DNA of 64,000 nucleotides, from assembly GCF_001707885.1 (NCBI RefSeq), contig NZ_MASS01000012.1:35249-99248 (forward strand), in the 5' to 3' direction. The translations under genes were made by a program, and so were the position numbers. Under the pieces are notes generated by a model. It did no database searches. It was not told the origin of the DNA and worked only from the letters and a program-made list of their open reading frames with translations. This stretch comes from Desulfosporosinus cupriresistens. GTDB lineage: Bacteria > Bacillota > Desulfitobacteriia > Desulfitobacteriales > Desulfitobacteriaceae. Positions 54,390-63,000 of the stretch are shown piece after piece (the first letter of the stretch is position 1; each line of letters begins with the position of its first letter).

Positions 54390-54499
54390 ATGATACAACA
54401 ACCAGCTTTCAATAGCTTTCTTGATTCTTCCTGTTCTAAGACGCTGCTTCTATAAAATGAGCGTTCAATTCATGACAGAAATCCTATTAACTTCCTTAT

Positions 54500-54529
54500 A
54501 TTGTACACGCCAATCTCTATTTTCTTCAA
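54500..54529 (-). promoter_or_regulatory. Candidate promoter of hypFCDE
   Basis: On the minus strand TTGAAG (54524-54529) and TACAAT (54500-54505) are 18 bases apart, with a leader of about 105 bases to hypF. The divergent hydrogenase promoter was not identified. The rest of 54530-54720 holds only AT-rich sequence and small palindromes (TTCGAgTCGAA, GAATACATATTC). Confidence 0.5.
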
Positions 54530-54720
54530 GAGGATGATAAGACTATTAAATTTCGACAAATTCAGAGGAATTAATAAATAGATTTTAAATAATAATTAAA
54601 ATTTTTAGATTCTTCTAAAATATAAGGAGGAATAGAATAGTTCGAGTCGAATACATATTCTAGGTATAAATATTTCTGATTACAAGAGATGAGCATATTA
54701 CAGGAGGTGTTCTGAAAATT

Positions 54721-55809
54721 ATGGGAAATTTTGATTTGCTCAAAGCAAAAGGTGTTTCTCGGCGAGATTTTATGAAGTTAGTAGCTGCAACGACCGCGGC
54801 ACTTGGCTTACCTGAACTTTTTGTTCCCCAAGCAGCCTCGGCTCTAGAACAAGCTCTTAAGAAGCCACCTGTTATATGGTTGGAAGGTATGGACTGTACA
54901 GGATGTACTGAGTCAGCCATAGCCACCTTAAACCCTTCGCCCGCTGAACTCGTTCTAGACATGCTCTCAATTCGCTATCATGAAACGATCATGGCCGGGT
55001 CCGGTCAAACATCCGAGGAAGCCTACCAATCAGCTCTGAAAGAAAACTTCGTTCTCATCGTAGAGGGTGCTTGCCCAGCTAAAGAGGAGTATGACCGTTT
55101 CTGTATGGTTGGAGGGAAGCCATTCCGCACAACCCTCATTGAAGCTGCCCGCAAAGCTCAGGCGATTATCGCCATAGGTAGTTGCGCATCCGAAGGGGCT
55201 GGTATTCCGGGCGCTTGTGCTTCTGGTGCCGTTGGGGTAGGAGAAATCCTTAGAACTGCCGGAATTTCCACACCGCTTATCAATCTTCCTTGTTGCCCCG
55301 TTAAACCCACAACCTTAATTGGTACTATCGTCTATTATTTAACTTATCATAAAGCTCCTCCCCTTGATTCGCAAAATCGACCTCTAGCATTCTATGGCAC
55401 ATTATTACACGATAACTGCCCACGCCGCGGCCATTTTGAAAATGGCGAATTTCTCACAGATTGGAACGATCCTCTCCAGAAGCAGTATTGTCTTATGTTA
55501 AAAGGCTGCAAAGGCCCGCAAACCTACACAGACTGTGCTCAAGTATGGTGGAATGATAACGCTAACTTCTGTATTAACGCCGGATCACCTTGTTCTGGGT
55601 GTTCAGAGAAAAGCTTTTATAAAGAATTTAGCCCTTTATATGCAAAACAAGAAATGTTTAAGCTACCGGGCATCGGCCAGATTAATGCCGATACCGTCGG
55701 GGCCGTTATCGGAGGAGCAGCAGCAGTTGGCCTTGGTGCCCACTTGATTGCAACTGCAGCCAGCGGCAGATTGAGCAGTAAGGATCATGATCGTAAGGAG
55801 GATATGTAG
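54721..55809 (+). CDS. [NiFe] hydrogenase small subunit, Tat-exported
   Basis: The small subunit carries the iron-sulfur relay that takes electrons from H2 oxidation. The 362-residue protein has a Tat signal (VSRRDFMKLVAATTAALGL), then WLEGMDCTGCTESAI near residue 58 for the proximal cluster, EGACPAKEEYD, IGSCASEGAG near residue 150, LPCCPVKP near 192, and later cluster cysteines HDNCPRRGHF, LMLKGCKGPQTYTDC and INAGSPCSGCSEKSF. A hydrophobic C-terminal helix (VGAVIGGAAAVGLGAHLIAT) anchors it. GGAGGTG precedes the ATG. It starts the structural operon and is typical of group 1 uptake enzymes. Confidence 0.95.
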   Translation: MGNFDLLKAKGVSRRDFMKLVAATTAALGLPELFVPQAASALEQALKKPPVIWLEGMDCTGCTESAIATLNPSPAELVLDMLSIRYHETIMAGSGQTSEEAYQSALKENFVLIVEGACPAKEEYDRFCMVGGKPFRTTLIEAARKAQAIIAIGSCASEGAGIPGACASGAVGVGEILRTAGISTPLINLPCCPVKPTTLIGTIVYYLTYHKAPPLDSQNRPLAFYGTLLHDNCPRRGHFENGEFLTDWNDPLQKQYCLMLKGCKGPQTYTDCAQVWWNDNANFCINAGSPCSGCSEKSFYKEFSPLYAKQEMFKLPGIGQINADTVGAVIGGAAAVGLGAHLIATAASGRLSSKDHDRKEDM

Positions 55810-57372
55810 ATGGCGAAAGTAGTTGTTGATCCTTTAACACGCATTGAAGGGCATTTAAGGATTGAAGTTGAAGTCGAGAATGGTAAAGTTGTTGAAGCAC
55901 ATGTCATCGGGACCATGTACCGTGGGATTGAAGCTATGCTGCGCGGTCGCGATCCTCGGGATGCTACGTATGTTACAGAACGTGTCTGCGGAGTTTGCGC
56001 AGGTTCTCATGGTTGGGCATCCTCAATGGCCCTAGACAAAGCTTTTGGGGCGAACGTTCCTGCTGGTGGTCGGATTATCCGCAACTTGATCATTGGGGCT
56101 ATGTTTTTACATGACCATCCGCTGCATTTCTATCATCTAAGTGCACTAGACTACTTAGATGTCATGGCTGTCGCCAAGTATCAAGGAAAAGACCCTGGAC
56201 TTCTGGCTGTTAAAGATAAAATTGTGAAGCTCGTTGTCGCCGGAGATACTGCTCCTTTAACCCCTCGCTACAAACCGGATGCCTTCAGTGTCAATGATCC
56301 AGAGTTAGTGACAATGGCCGTCGCCCACTACCTTAAAGCTTTGGAAATGCAAGCAAAGGCCAAGAAAATGTCCGCTTTGTTTGCCGGAAAACAGCCCCAC
56401 CAATCTTCCATAGTTGTTGGTGGTGTTACTATGCTTCCCAATATTGAAGTAATTGAACAATTCCGCTCGATGCTTTCTGAGCAGCTTGATTTTATTGAAA
56501 AGATCTATCTCCAAGATGTTTTAACCTTCGGTACTGGTCCGTTGCTCCCCTTGGCTCAAGCAGGAGTTGGTGGCGGGGCTCTCAACTACATGTCTTATGG
56601 CGGTTTCGCCCGAGATAATGAGAGTAAAGATTTATTCTTCAAAGCGGGTTTGATCATGAATGGGGATCTAAGCAATATCTTACCTGTGGATGAAAAGAAA
56701 ATTACGGAGGATGTTCAATATTCTTGGTATAAAGCCAGCGCAAATGGTAAAACACCCTATACTGAGGATACAATACCCGATCTCGATAAGAAGGGTGCCT
56801 ACACCTTTGTTAAAGCTCCTCGCTATGATGATAAACCTATCGAAGTTGGGCCTCTCGCCCGGATGCTTGTCATGCAACCAAAAGGTCTTCTGGACATTAT
56901 CGCCAAAAATAATATCAAACCAGGTGCTGTCGCCCGTCATGCAGCCCGTGCTTATGAAACTCTCCTTCTGGTCAAGGATATGTTCACTTGGTTAGATGCT
57001 TTAGAGAAAGAAATGGGATCCAAGGATTTCCGCATTCATGATACCGAGCACTGGGAAGCTCCGGCAACTGGGCAAGGGGCAGGCATGACCGAAGTACCCC
57101 GCGGCTCACTTGGCCACTTTGTCAAGGTCGCCGATCATAAGATTGAGAACTATCAAATGGTTGTTCCGACTACCTGGAATTTCTCACCCCGTGATGACAA
57201 TGGAGTACGTGGCCCGGTTGAACAAGCTTTAATCGGCGTCCCAGTTCCCGACCTCGAAAACCCGGTCAATATCGTACGAGTAGTTCGTTCCTATGACCCA
57301 TGCCTAGCATGTGCAATTCACCTCATCGATCCAGTAACCAACGACATTAAAAAATTCCGGATTGGCTGGTAG
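55810..57372 (+). CDS. [NiFe] hydrogenase large subunit
   Basis: The large subunit holds the NiFe centre. The 520-residue protein starts VVDPLTRIEGHLRIEVEV, the L0 motif. The N-terminal nickel ligands lie in ERVCGVCAGSHGWAS near residue 60 and the C-terminal ones in SYDPCLACAIHLIDP near residue 500; cleavage after that His would release a 15-residue peptide once nickel is in place. HDHPLHFYHLSALDY and GSLGHFVKV are also conserved. AAGGAGG lies inside the end of the small-subunit gene, so the two are coupled. It travels folded with its partner through Tat. Confidence 0.97.
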   Translation: MAKVVVDPLTRIEGHLRIEVEVENGKVVEAHVIGTMYRGIEAMLRGRDPRDATYVTERVCGVCAGSHGWASSMALDKAFGANVPAGGRIIRNLIIGAMFLHDHPLHFYHLSALDYLDVMAVAKYQGKDPGLLAVKDKIVKLVVAGDTAPLTPRYKPDAFSVNDPELVTMAVAHYLKALEMQAKAKKMSALFAGKQPHQSSIVVGGVTMLPNIEVIEQFRSMLSEQLDFIEKIYLQDVLTFGTGPLLPLAQAGVGGGALNYMSYGGFARDNESKDLFFKAGLIMNGDLSNILPVDEKKITEDVQYSWYKASANGKTPYTEDTIPDLDKKGAYTFVKAPRYDDKPIEVGPLARMLVMQPKGLLDIIAKNNIKPGAVARHAARAYETLLLVKDMFTWLDALEKEMGSKDFRIHDTEHWEAPATGQGAGMTEVPRGSLGHFVKVADHKIENYQMVVPTTWNFSPRDDNGVRGPVEQALIGVPVPDLENPVNIVRVVRSYDPCLACAIHLIDPVTNDIKKFRIGW

Positions 57373-57388
57373 AAAAGGAGGAAAGGAC

Positions 57389-57973
57389 ATGGTTGACCCA
57401 CTTGACCACCCATTATTCCAGCGTGTAAGCCACTGGATAAATCTAATTAATTTTCTGATGTTAGGCCTCACGGGTTGGTTTATACACTCCCCTTATCCTG
57501 GAATGCCCATGAATCTAGTCCGCAACTTACACTTTATCTTTATGTATTCTTTAATTATTAATGGAATTGTACGTTTCTACTATTCCTTTTTTGGAAAGCA
57601 TAAGGATTATGGTCATATTTTACTCAATACCCAAGATCTTAAAACTATCTGGCCTCAAATTAAGTATTATCTGTTCATCGGCAAACACCCAAAAGTAGGG
57701 AAGTATAATCCTCTTCAGAAAATGGCCTATATCGCTCTGCCAATAATGGCTGTCGCCCAAGCAATTACTGGAGCCATACTCTACAAGCCGGAACAGCTGG
57801 CAAATCTCGCAGGCTATTTTGGCGGTTTAGCTGCTGTTCGTGGACTTCACTACGTCTTTATGTGGTTATTTATAGCAGTCGTTGGCATTCATATTTATCT
57901 TGTCTTTACAGCAGCCTATGAACAGTTTCTATTCATGTTCTTTGGCAAAATGAGAAATGAGAAGGGAATCTAA
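57389..57973 (+). CDS. Hydrogenase cytochrome b subunit
   Basis: This 194-residue di-heme-type cytochrome b anchors the hydrogenase and passes electrons to the menaquinone pool. Four membrane segments are visible, with histidines placed for heme binding: HPLFQRVSHWINLINFLML near residue 5, LVRNLHFIFMYSLIINGIV, IALPIMAVAQAITGAILY near residue 115 and GLHYVFMWLFIAVVGIHIYL near residue 155. AAGGAGG lies eight bases before the ATG at 57389, which rules out the longer frame start. It follows the large-subunit gene by 16 bases. Confidence 0.92.
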   Translation: MVDPLDHPLFQRVSHWINLINFLMLGLTGWFIHSPYPGMPMNLVRNLHFIFMYSLIINGIVRFYYSFFGKHKDYGHILLNTQDLKTIWPQIKYYLFIGKHPKVGKYNPLQKMAYIALPIMAVAQAITGAILYKPEQLANLAGYFGGLAAVRGLHYVFMWLFIAVVGIHIYLVFTAAYEQFLFMFFGKMRNEKGI

Positions 57974-57975
57974 TC

Positions 57976-58473
57976 ATGCATTCACCAAAAATTATGGTGA
58001 TGGGGGTAGGCAACATCCTCTTATCCGATGAAGGTTTAGGCGTCCGTTTTTTGGACGAGATGGCTAAAATGCCACTTCCTGATAACGTGGAGCTCCTTGA
58101 AGGGGGCACAGCCGGACTTGAACTGGTTCACCTCATACAAGAAGTCGATTTTCTAATTATTATTGATGCCATAGACGCCAAAGATGAACCCGGGGCATTA
58201 TTTCGCTTCACACCGGAAGATATTCAGATCTTCCCGGAAAAGTTCGAGGTTTCATTTCATCAAATCGGGATCATTGAGGTGCTTGCCATGGCTAATGTAT
58301 TGGGGCAAGCTCCTCAAACTTTAATTTTTGGCCTTCAACCCAAAAGTTTGGAATGGGGAATGGACATCAGCCCAGAGATCCAAGCGCTCTTTCCCCGTCT
58401 TAGAGAATTCGTTCTCCAAGAAATTGACTCCATTCAGCATGAAGGGAAATTTGCTTCGACCTTGACGACTTGA
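57976..58473 (+). CDS. Hydrogenase maturation endopeptidase (HyaD/HupD family)
   Basis: This protease trims the C-terminal peptide of the large subunit after nickel insertion. The 165-residue protein begins VMGVGNILLSDEGLGVRFLDEM; the nickel-sensing Glu/Asp residues lie in SDEG (near residue 18), in IIIDAIDA (Asp near 62) and in the FEVSFHQIGIIEVL segment (His near 95). It starts two bases after the cytochrome b stop and is the last gene of the structural operon. The specific name (HyaD, HybD, HupD) cannot be settled. Confidence 0.92.
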   Translation: MHSPKIMVMGVGNILLSDEGLGVRFLDEMAKMPLPDNVELLEGGTAGLELVHLIQEVDFLIIIDAIDAKDEPGALFRFTPEDIQIFPEKFEVSFHQIGIIEVLAMANVLGQAPQTLIFGLQPKSLEWGMDISPEIQALFPRLREFVLQEIDSIQHEGKFASTLTT

Positions 58474-58510
58474 TGAGTCTAAAAACGTACCCCTCATGGA
58501 AAATCAGAAT

Positions 58511-58561
58511 AAAACAGACTTATAAGGTTCATATAACGAATGCACCTTATAAGTCTGTTTT
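58511..58561. terminator. Bidirectional terminator between the hydrogenase operon and hypB
   Basis: AAAACAGACTTATAAGGT and ACCTTATAAGTCTGTTTT are perfect 18-base arms with A/T runs outside, serving both convergent units. Confidence 0.85.
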
Positions 58562-58682
58562 ATTTACTTCAGCCTTTCTTTTCCTAGCTAAAAGTTTCTG
58601 ACGATATTTAGATATCAATCATGGTATTTACATAATAGATAAAGTTTTCGGGCACGATGCGTCGTGCCCCTTTGTATAGAAA

Positions 58683-59363
58683 TTACGCTATGTTTTGCTG
58701 ATAGACCTTGACTTCTTGCTTTAACCAGCTTGTCCAAGCTATAAGACCATTCCCTGAGCGACAAGATACCTCGAAGATCTTAATTTCAGGATTAATGCTC
58801 AGGATATCTTGTTTCATAGTCTCCATATTCACATCAGTTAACTGCTCAAGGTCCATTTTATTGAGAACAACTGCTTTGGCATTGCGGAAGATCACAGGGT
58901 ACTTTGATGGCTTGTCATCTCCTTCGACGATACTTAAAACAATGACCTTAAACGCTTCCCCTAGATCAAAATCAGCTGGACAAACTAGATTTCCGACATT
59001 TTCAATAATCATGAGATCCGTTGCCTGCCAATCAAATTCCGGCAAAACTTTATTAACCATCTTACTATCAAGATGGCAACCTCCGCCAGTATTAATTTGA
59101 ATGACTGGAATCTCGTGAATGGCGATGCGATCAGCATCTTTACTGGTAAAGATATCTCCCTCGATAACCCCCACATGGAGATCCAAGGTTAAATGAGGCA
59201 ACGTCTTTTCCAACAGCGTCGTTTTCCCTGCTCCTGGCGAGCCTATGACATTAATGGCTAAACAATTATTCTTGCGGAAGTGGGTACGGTTTACTTCAGC
59301 CTGCATATCATTAGCACTAAGTAAATTTGCCATCACTTCAATTTCACGGCGAGTATGATCCAT
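58683..59363 (-). CDS. hypB: Hydrogenase nickel incorporation GTPase HypB
   Basis: HypB hydrolyses GTP to load nickel into the large subunit with HypA. The 226-residue protein has the P-loop NVIGSPGAGKTTLLEKT near residue 38, EGDIFTSKDADRI near 68, the metal-site region TGGGCHLDSKMV near residue 92 (Cys-His), IIENVGNLVCPADFDLGE near 118 and VLNKMDLEQL near residue 165 for guanine specificity. There is no His-rich N-terminal stretch, so nickel storage is unlikely. It directly follows hypA, with the ATG next to the hypA stop. Confidence 0.96.
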   Translation of the reverse strand: MDHTRREIEVMANLLSANDMQAEVNRTHFRKNNCLAINVIGSPGAGKTTLLEKTLPHLTLDLHVGVIEGDIFTSKDADRIAIHEIPVIQINTGGGCHLDSKMVNKVLPEFDWQATDLMIIENVGNLVCPADFDLGEAFKVIVLSIVEGDDKPSKYPVIFRNAKAVVLNKMDLEQLTDVNMETMKQDILSINPEIKIFEVSCRSGNGLIAWTSWLKQEVKVYQQNIA

Positions 59364-59705
59364 CTATTCAACCTCCAGACTTTCAAGTAAAAGTTCCTCT
59401 CCCTGAATCACTTCAATGCCCGTATTTTGACAATTTGGACAAAGAAAAAACATAGTTTTTACGGCAAACAAATGTTGACAATTCCTGCATCGAGCGCGTA
59501 TAGGAACACGCTCTATAATTAGCTCTGCCCCCTCACATATGGTATCCTTGCTATATGCTTCAAACGCCATGTCCAAAGCATCTGGTTCTGCATTCGTAAG
59601 CTCTCCAACTTTTAGTTTAACCTGAAGTACGCGCTTAACTTCATGTAAAGAAAGGGTCTGTTCGATGACCTCAAATACTCCCCCCATTAAAGACATCTCG
59701 TGCAA
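59364..59705 (-). CDS. hypA: Hydrogenase maturation nickel metallochaperone HypA
   Basis: HypA delivers nickel with HypB. The 113-residue protein starts MHEMSLMGGVFEVIE; His2 is the nickel ligand. The zinc site is CRNCQHLFAVKTMFFLCPNC, with two CxxC pairs around residues 73 and 90. The gene overlaps no other and heads the hypAB unit, transcribed toward the hydrogenase operon. GGGGTGATG precedes the ATG. Confidence 0.96.
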   Translation of the reverse strand: MHEMSLMGGVFEVIEQTLSLHEVKRVLQVKLKVGELTNAEPDALDMAFEAYSKDTICEGAELIIERVPIRARCRNCQHLFAVKTMFFLCPNCQNTGIEVIQGEELLLESLEVE

Positions 59706-60069
59706 ATCATCACCCCTTCGTATTATGAAGTAACTATCCCAATTCTAAGTGTCCTGTTCCTGTTGTACTTCTCGGTCATAGGTGAACTTCTGAGCATTTG
59801 AGCGGATACATTGATACTATGTCTAAATTCGACAGGAGAAGCAAATATCCCTTTGTGAGGTGGAGGTCAAACTCTTCCAAGTGCAGGCACTCTTTGAACC
59901 CCACATTATAAATTCTTGGCACTCAACACCAAATCTACTGTATCCTTTCCTTGGTATTCTTTACTTAAAATCTGTATAATTATGTGTATTATAAACGTGT
60001 ATAGAGTCGACCGAGATGGATAATATAATAATGAGTTCACTAAAACAACTGAAAAAGGAGGATGGTTAA
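59706..60069. other. Intergenic region between hypA and the SASP gene
   Basis: No supported gene. It should hold the divergent promoters of hypAB and the SASP gene. GTATA (about 59999) and AATATAA 18 bases on resemble a weak sigma-G promoter, but the match is too poor to call. Confidence 0.4.
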
Positions 60070-60291
60070 ATGAGCCGTAATACACCTGAAGTTCCTGAAT
60101 CCGAAGGACAGTTGGATAAACTAAAGTGGGAAGTAGCTGAAGAACTTCATTTAGATGATGATATTCAAGAAAAAGGGTTCGCAAATATGACTACCCGTGA
60201 AGTAGGTCAAATCGGCGGAAACATGGTCAAAAAGATGGTTACTTTTGCTGAAAAAGAAATGGCAGAACAGGGTGCCGATATAATGGACTAA
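60070..60291 (+). CDS. Alpha/beta-type small acid-soluble spore protein
   Basis: SASPs coat and protect spore DNA and are degraded at germination by Gpr. The 73-residue protein has the family pattern QLDKLKWEVAEELHL near residue 14 (Gpr cleaves in this kind of segment) and ANMTTREVGQIGGNMVKKMV near residue 38. It is more acidic at both ends than common SASPs and has DDDIQEKGF between the two halves. AAAAAGGAGGATG stands before the ATG. It lies alone between hypA and larA. Confidence 0.87.
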   Translation: MSRNTPEVPESEGQLDKLKWEVAEELHLDDDIQEKGFANMTTREVGQIGGNMVKKMVTFAEKEMAEQGADIMD

Positions 60292-60583
60292 CTATTATAG
60301 AAAACTGTCGTCCAGCACAATACTATTTTTTACAAATATGAGTTTATTCCATCCAAACTTATATTCACTCAAAACCTATTTTTCTAATATGCCCACAACG
60401 GGACGATCGTACACAAACGTTCGTTCCGTTTCTTATTTGTATGAATAATAGTTTGTTTGTTATTTTTGTTGTTTTTTGATTTTTGTTTTCTTGTTTTTTT
60501 GTTTTCTTTCTTGTTTATTCTATCTCTTTCATATCATATCTTTACTAGTTTTTTCTCTTGGCCACTTATTTACCAAAAATAAA
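60292..60583. other. Intergenic region with a T/G-rich tract
   Basis: No gene seen. From 60451 to 60540 the plus strand is almost only T with interspersed G and C (tttgtt/ttttgttttc units). See findings. Confidence 0.5.
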
Positions 60584-60620
60584 GAGCGGGCACTCTATTT
60601 AAAGAAATAGACACCCGCTC
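60584..60620 (-). terminator. Intrinsic terminator after larA
   Basis: On the minus strand GAGCGGGTGTCTATTT and AAATAGAGTGCCCGCTC pair and TTTATTTTT follows. Confidence 0.8.
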
Positions 60621-60679
60621 AGATACCTATAGCTTTACTATAGAATATCCCCAGTATAACTGACTACGGCCTTACAATT

Positions 60680-61942
60680 TTATTCTTCTACATAGGGAAT
60701 CGTTAGGGGACCAAGTGGTAATACTGCAATACTCATCTTCTCGCCATATTTATCTGTAAGTTCTCTCAAGGTTTGTTCAATACTCTTAATCGGTGTCAGT
60801 TTGGCTATTTTAACAGACTCATCCGGCAACGTTGAAAAGATATGGACATCCGCCCATTCCTGAATCATTGCCAGTCTTTGAGCTTCCCATTGGTCAAACA
60901 TTTGAAAAGATGGTTCATTAATCATTTCTAAGAGTTCGCTTGGCGTGTCACGCATGTCTAAGATCTTAACAAAATTGCCATGCTCAGGCATACCCTCGAT
61001 ACATTCTGCTGCACAAATAATAGTCCCCCCCTGTTTGACAATCTTTTGAGCAGCATTCATACCTTTTACAGCTTGATATAAGTTTTGATCAAGCGGATAG
61101 CCAGAATTCGTCGTAATAACGACATCAAAGCGTTGATCGCACTTAATCATAGCATGTTCTTTAACATAAGCACACCCTGTTGCATGAGCTGCAGCTAACT
61201 CGCCCGCAAATACATTCGTAATCTCTTTTTTGCCATTCAGAGCAACATTTAAAAGGAAATCCGGTTTGCAGAAGGTGTTAACTTCTCTAGTCATCTCTTG
61301 GAGGGGATTATTCTCCAAGACCCCCCAAGTAGCCATTGGATGCCCAATCATCTTGGCGTTATGAAATGTAAGAATGGTTTCAATACCCGCAATCCCTGGC
61401 ATAATCCCCTTTGGCCCTCCAGAAAATCCCGCAAAAAAATGAGGTTCAATGAATCCTGTGACAATTCTAAAGTCAGCTTCAACATATTCTTTGTTAAGGT
61501 ATACCTCGCAGCCGAAACGGCTTGTTCCGAGATGCGTTAGCTCAGACTTATCGTGACAGTGATGATTGATAATTCGAACGGTATCTACAACCGTTTCCCC
61601 TAACATCTCAACAAATTCTTCTCTCGTTTGGTCACGATGGGTAGCTGTCCCGTTAATGATCGTAACATTCTCTAAAGGGACATGAGGAAGTTCCTCAAGT
61701 ATCCAGGGAATCAATTTATGATTTGGCGTCGGTCTGGTAATATCACTAATCACAATGACAACACGATCACTGGATTTGACCATTTCTTTTAAGGATTTGG
61801 TGCCGATAGGGTTGCGCAGAGCATTCAATACAACTTCATGATCATCCTCTGGTGGCTGCTGGTGGGTTGGTTCAATAATTTTCGAATTTTCAGGAACGTT
61901 AACCTTCAATCCATTTTTTCCATAAGCCAAACTAACTTCCAT
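60680..61942 (-). CDS. larA: LarA family nickel-dependent racemase
   Basis: LarA interconverts D- and L-lactate (or related 2-hydroxy acids) with a nickel-pincer (NPN) cofactor. The 420-residue protein has VIVISDITRPTPNHKLIP near residue 62, INGTATHRDQTREEF near 95, NHHCHDKSEL near residue 126, GFIEPHFFAGFSGGPKGIMP near residue 163 (key His and Lys) and NSGYPLDQNLYQAVKGM near residue 288. The larB, larC and larE genes for the cofactor are not in the window. The neighbouring diacid-sensor protein and the GntR-like operator upstream suggest control by a small carboxylate. The exact substrate is open. Confidence 0.9.
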   Translation of the reverse strand: MEVSLAYGKNGLKVNVPENSKIIEPTHQQPPEDDHEVVLNALRNPIGTKSLKEMVKSSDRVVIVISDITRPTPNHKLIPWILEELPHVPLENVTIINGTATHRDQTREEFVEMLGETVVDTVRIINHHCHDKSELTHLGTSRFGCEVYLNKEYVEADFRIVTGFIEPHFFAGFSGGPKGIMPGIAGIETILTFHNAKMIGHPMATWGVLENNPLQEMTREVNTFCKPDFLLNVALNGKKEITNVFAGELAAAHATGCAYVKEHAMIKCDQRFDVVITTNSGYPLDQNLYQAVKGMNAAQKIVKQGGTIICAAECIEGMPEHGNFVKILDMRDTPSELLEMINEPSFQMFDQWEAQRLAMIQEWADVHIFSTLPDESVKIAKLTPIKSIEQTLRELTDKYGEKMSIAVLPLGPLTIPYVEE

Positions 61943-62055
61943 TGTGACATCTCCTTAATCATTATTTATTATAAGTAAAGATTCTTCCCAATTAACAAAG
62001 TTTTTATAGTTTTTTAGTTTTTCTAAAACACACTTGGAAAAATTTGTATTAGGGG

Positions 62056-62934
62056 TCATAAATTAGCAGCCAAAGTTTGTAATTCACGACTCACTTGTTG
62101 TACCCCGTCAACCAAAATAGCTATTTCCTGATTGGCCTGCGCCTGCTCTAGAGTAACTGCACGGTTACGTTGAGAGCTCTCCGTAATTTTACTGATTATG
62201 ACTCGAAATTGCTGCAAAATCCCACTTATCTCATTGGCTGAGCGATTACTCTCTTCCGCCAATTTGCGTACTTCTCCTGCGACCACCGAAAAACCACGAC
62301 CTTGTTCCCCTGATCGGGCAGCTTCGATTGCGGCATTCAATCCCAACAGATTAGTTTGTTTAGCAACTTTTCGTATAAGCTCTAATATACTCGAAGTATA
62401 CTGAAGATGATTGTTTCCTTCCTGAGCTTCCTCTGCGATCGAATTGCTAATAGAAACCACCTCTTGGGCAGAAGCAGCAGTTTGTTGCACTGCACTAACC
62501 GCTTGTTCCAGCGAAGTGCTTAGTATATCGACCTGCTTGCGAATGACAACTTTCAATTCTTCATCCCTTAACATCATAACGACCATGCCAGCTGCGATCT
62601 TCGCAACTGGCTTAACAATTGCCAACGGTCCCGCGATTCCAAATGTACCAATCTTTATGCCGTCCGCTTTAATTGCTAAACTAATCCCTTCCTTAAGTCG
62701 ACCCCCGGATGCTTCAGCGTCTGAATCTGTAACAATAGCAGAATCACTAGTAGTCGCTAATATTTGTTTGCTCCCATTATGCTGCATACCTATTCTCGTT
62801 CGGGCAGAATCAGCAATAATCGTCCCGGTCCCATCGCAGACAATAACAGCATAGCCACATTGTCCATTAATAAATTCTACTATTTTTTGAGCAATATTTT
62901 CACTAAGCTTCCACACCATACTCTGGCTCTCCAT
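62056..62934 (-). CDS. Soluble sensor with diacid-recognition and MCP signalling domains
   Basis: The 292-residue protein has no membrane segment. The first 110 residues resemble the sugar-diacid recognition domain of CdaR ([49 protein letters not shown] in part), followed by a coiled coil and the MCP signalling tip [20 protein letters not shown] and [16 protein letters not shown]. It probably links a cytoplasmic small acid to CheA signalling. A second ATG at 62919 follows GGAGAG and may be the true start. It lies upstream of larA (113-base gap), so lactate or a similar acid is a plausible ligand (inference). Confidence 0.85.
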   Translation of the reverse strand: MESQSMVWKLSENIAQKIVEFINGQCGYAVIVCDGTGTIIADSARTRIGMQHNGSKQILATTSDSAIVTDSDAEASGGRLKEGISLAIKADGIKIGTFGIAGPLAIVKPVAKIAAGMVVMMLRDEELKVVIRKQVDILSTSLEQAVSAVQQTAASAQEVVSISNSIAEEAQEGNNHLQYTSSILELIRKVAKQTNLLGLNAAIEAARSGEQGRGFSVVAGEVRKLAEESNRSANEISGILQQFRVIISKITESSQRNRAVTLEQAQANQEIAILVDGVQQVSRELQTLAANL

Positions 62935-62975
62935 TTCAAGTAAGCTGTCTCCTCATATCATACCATATCGTCTGA

Positions 62976-62986
62976 TGGTCTGACCA
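62976..62986 (-). promoter_or_regulatory. GntR/LldR-type operator upstream of the sensor gene
   Basis: TGGTCTGACCA is a perfect five-base inverted repeat with one central base. It fits TGGTNNNACCA, bound by FadR-subfamily GntR regulators such as LldR. It lies 42 bases before the sensor start. Confidence 0.5.
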
Positions 62987-63000
62987 GTTACATTATAGGT

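Noticed and set aside
59819..59911. Open frame of 30 codons starting MSKFDRRSKYPF
   Set aside because: No ribosome-binding site before the ATG, basic composition without any known pattern, and no terminator after it.
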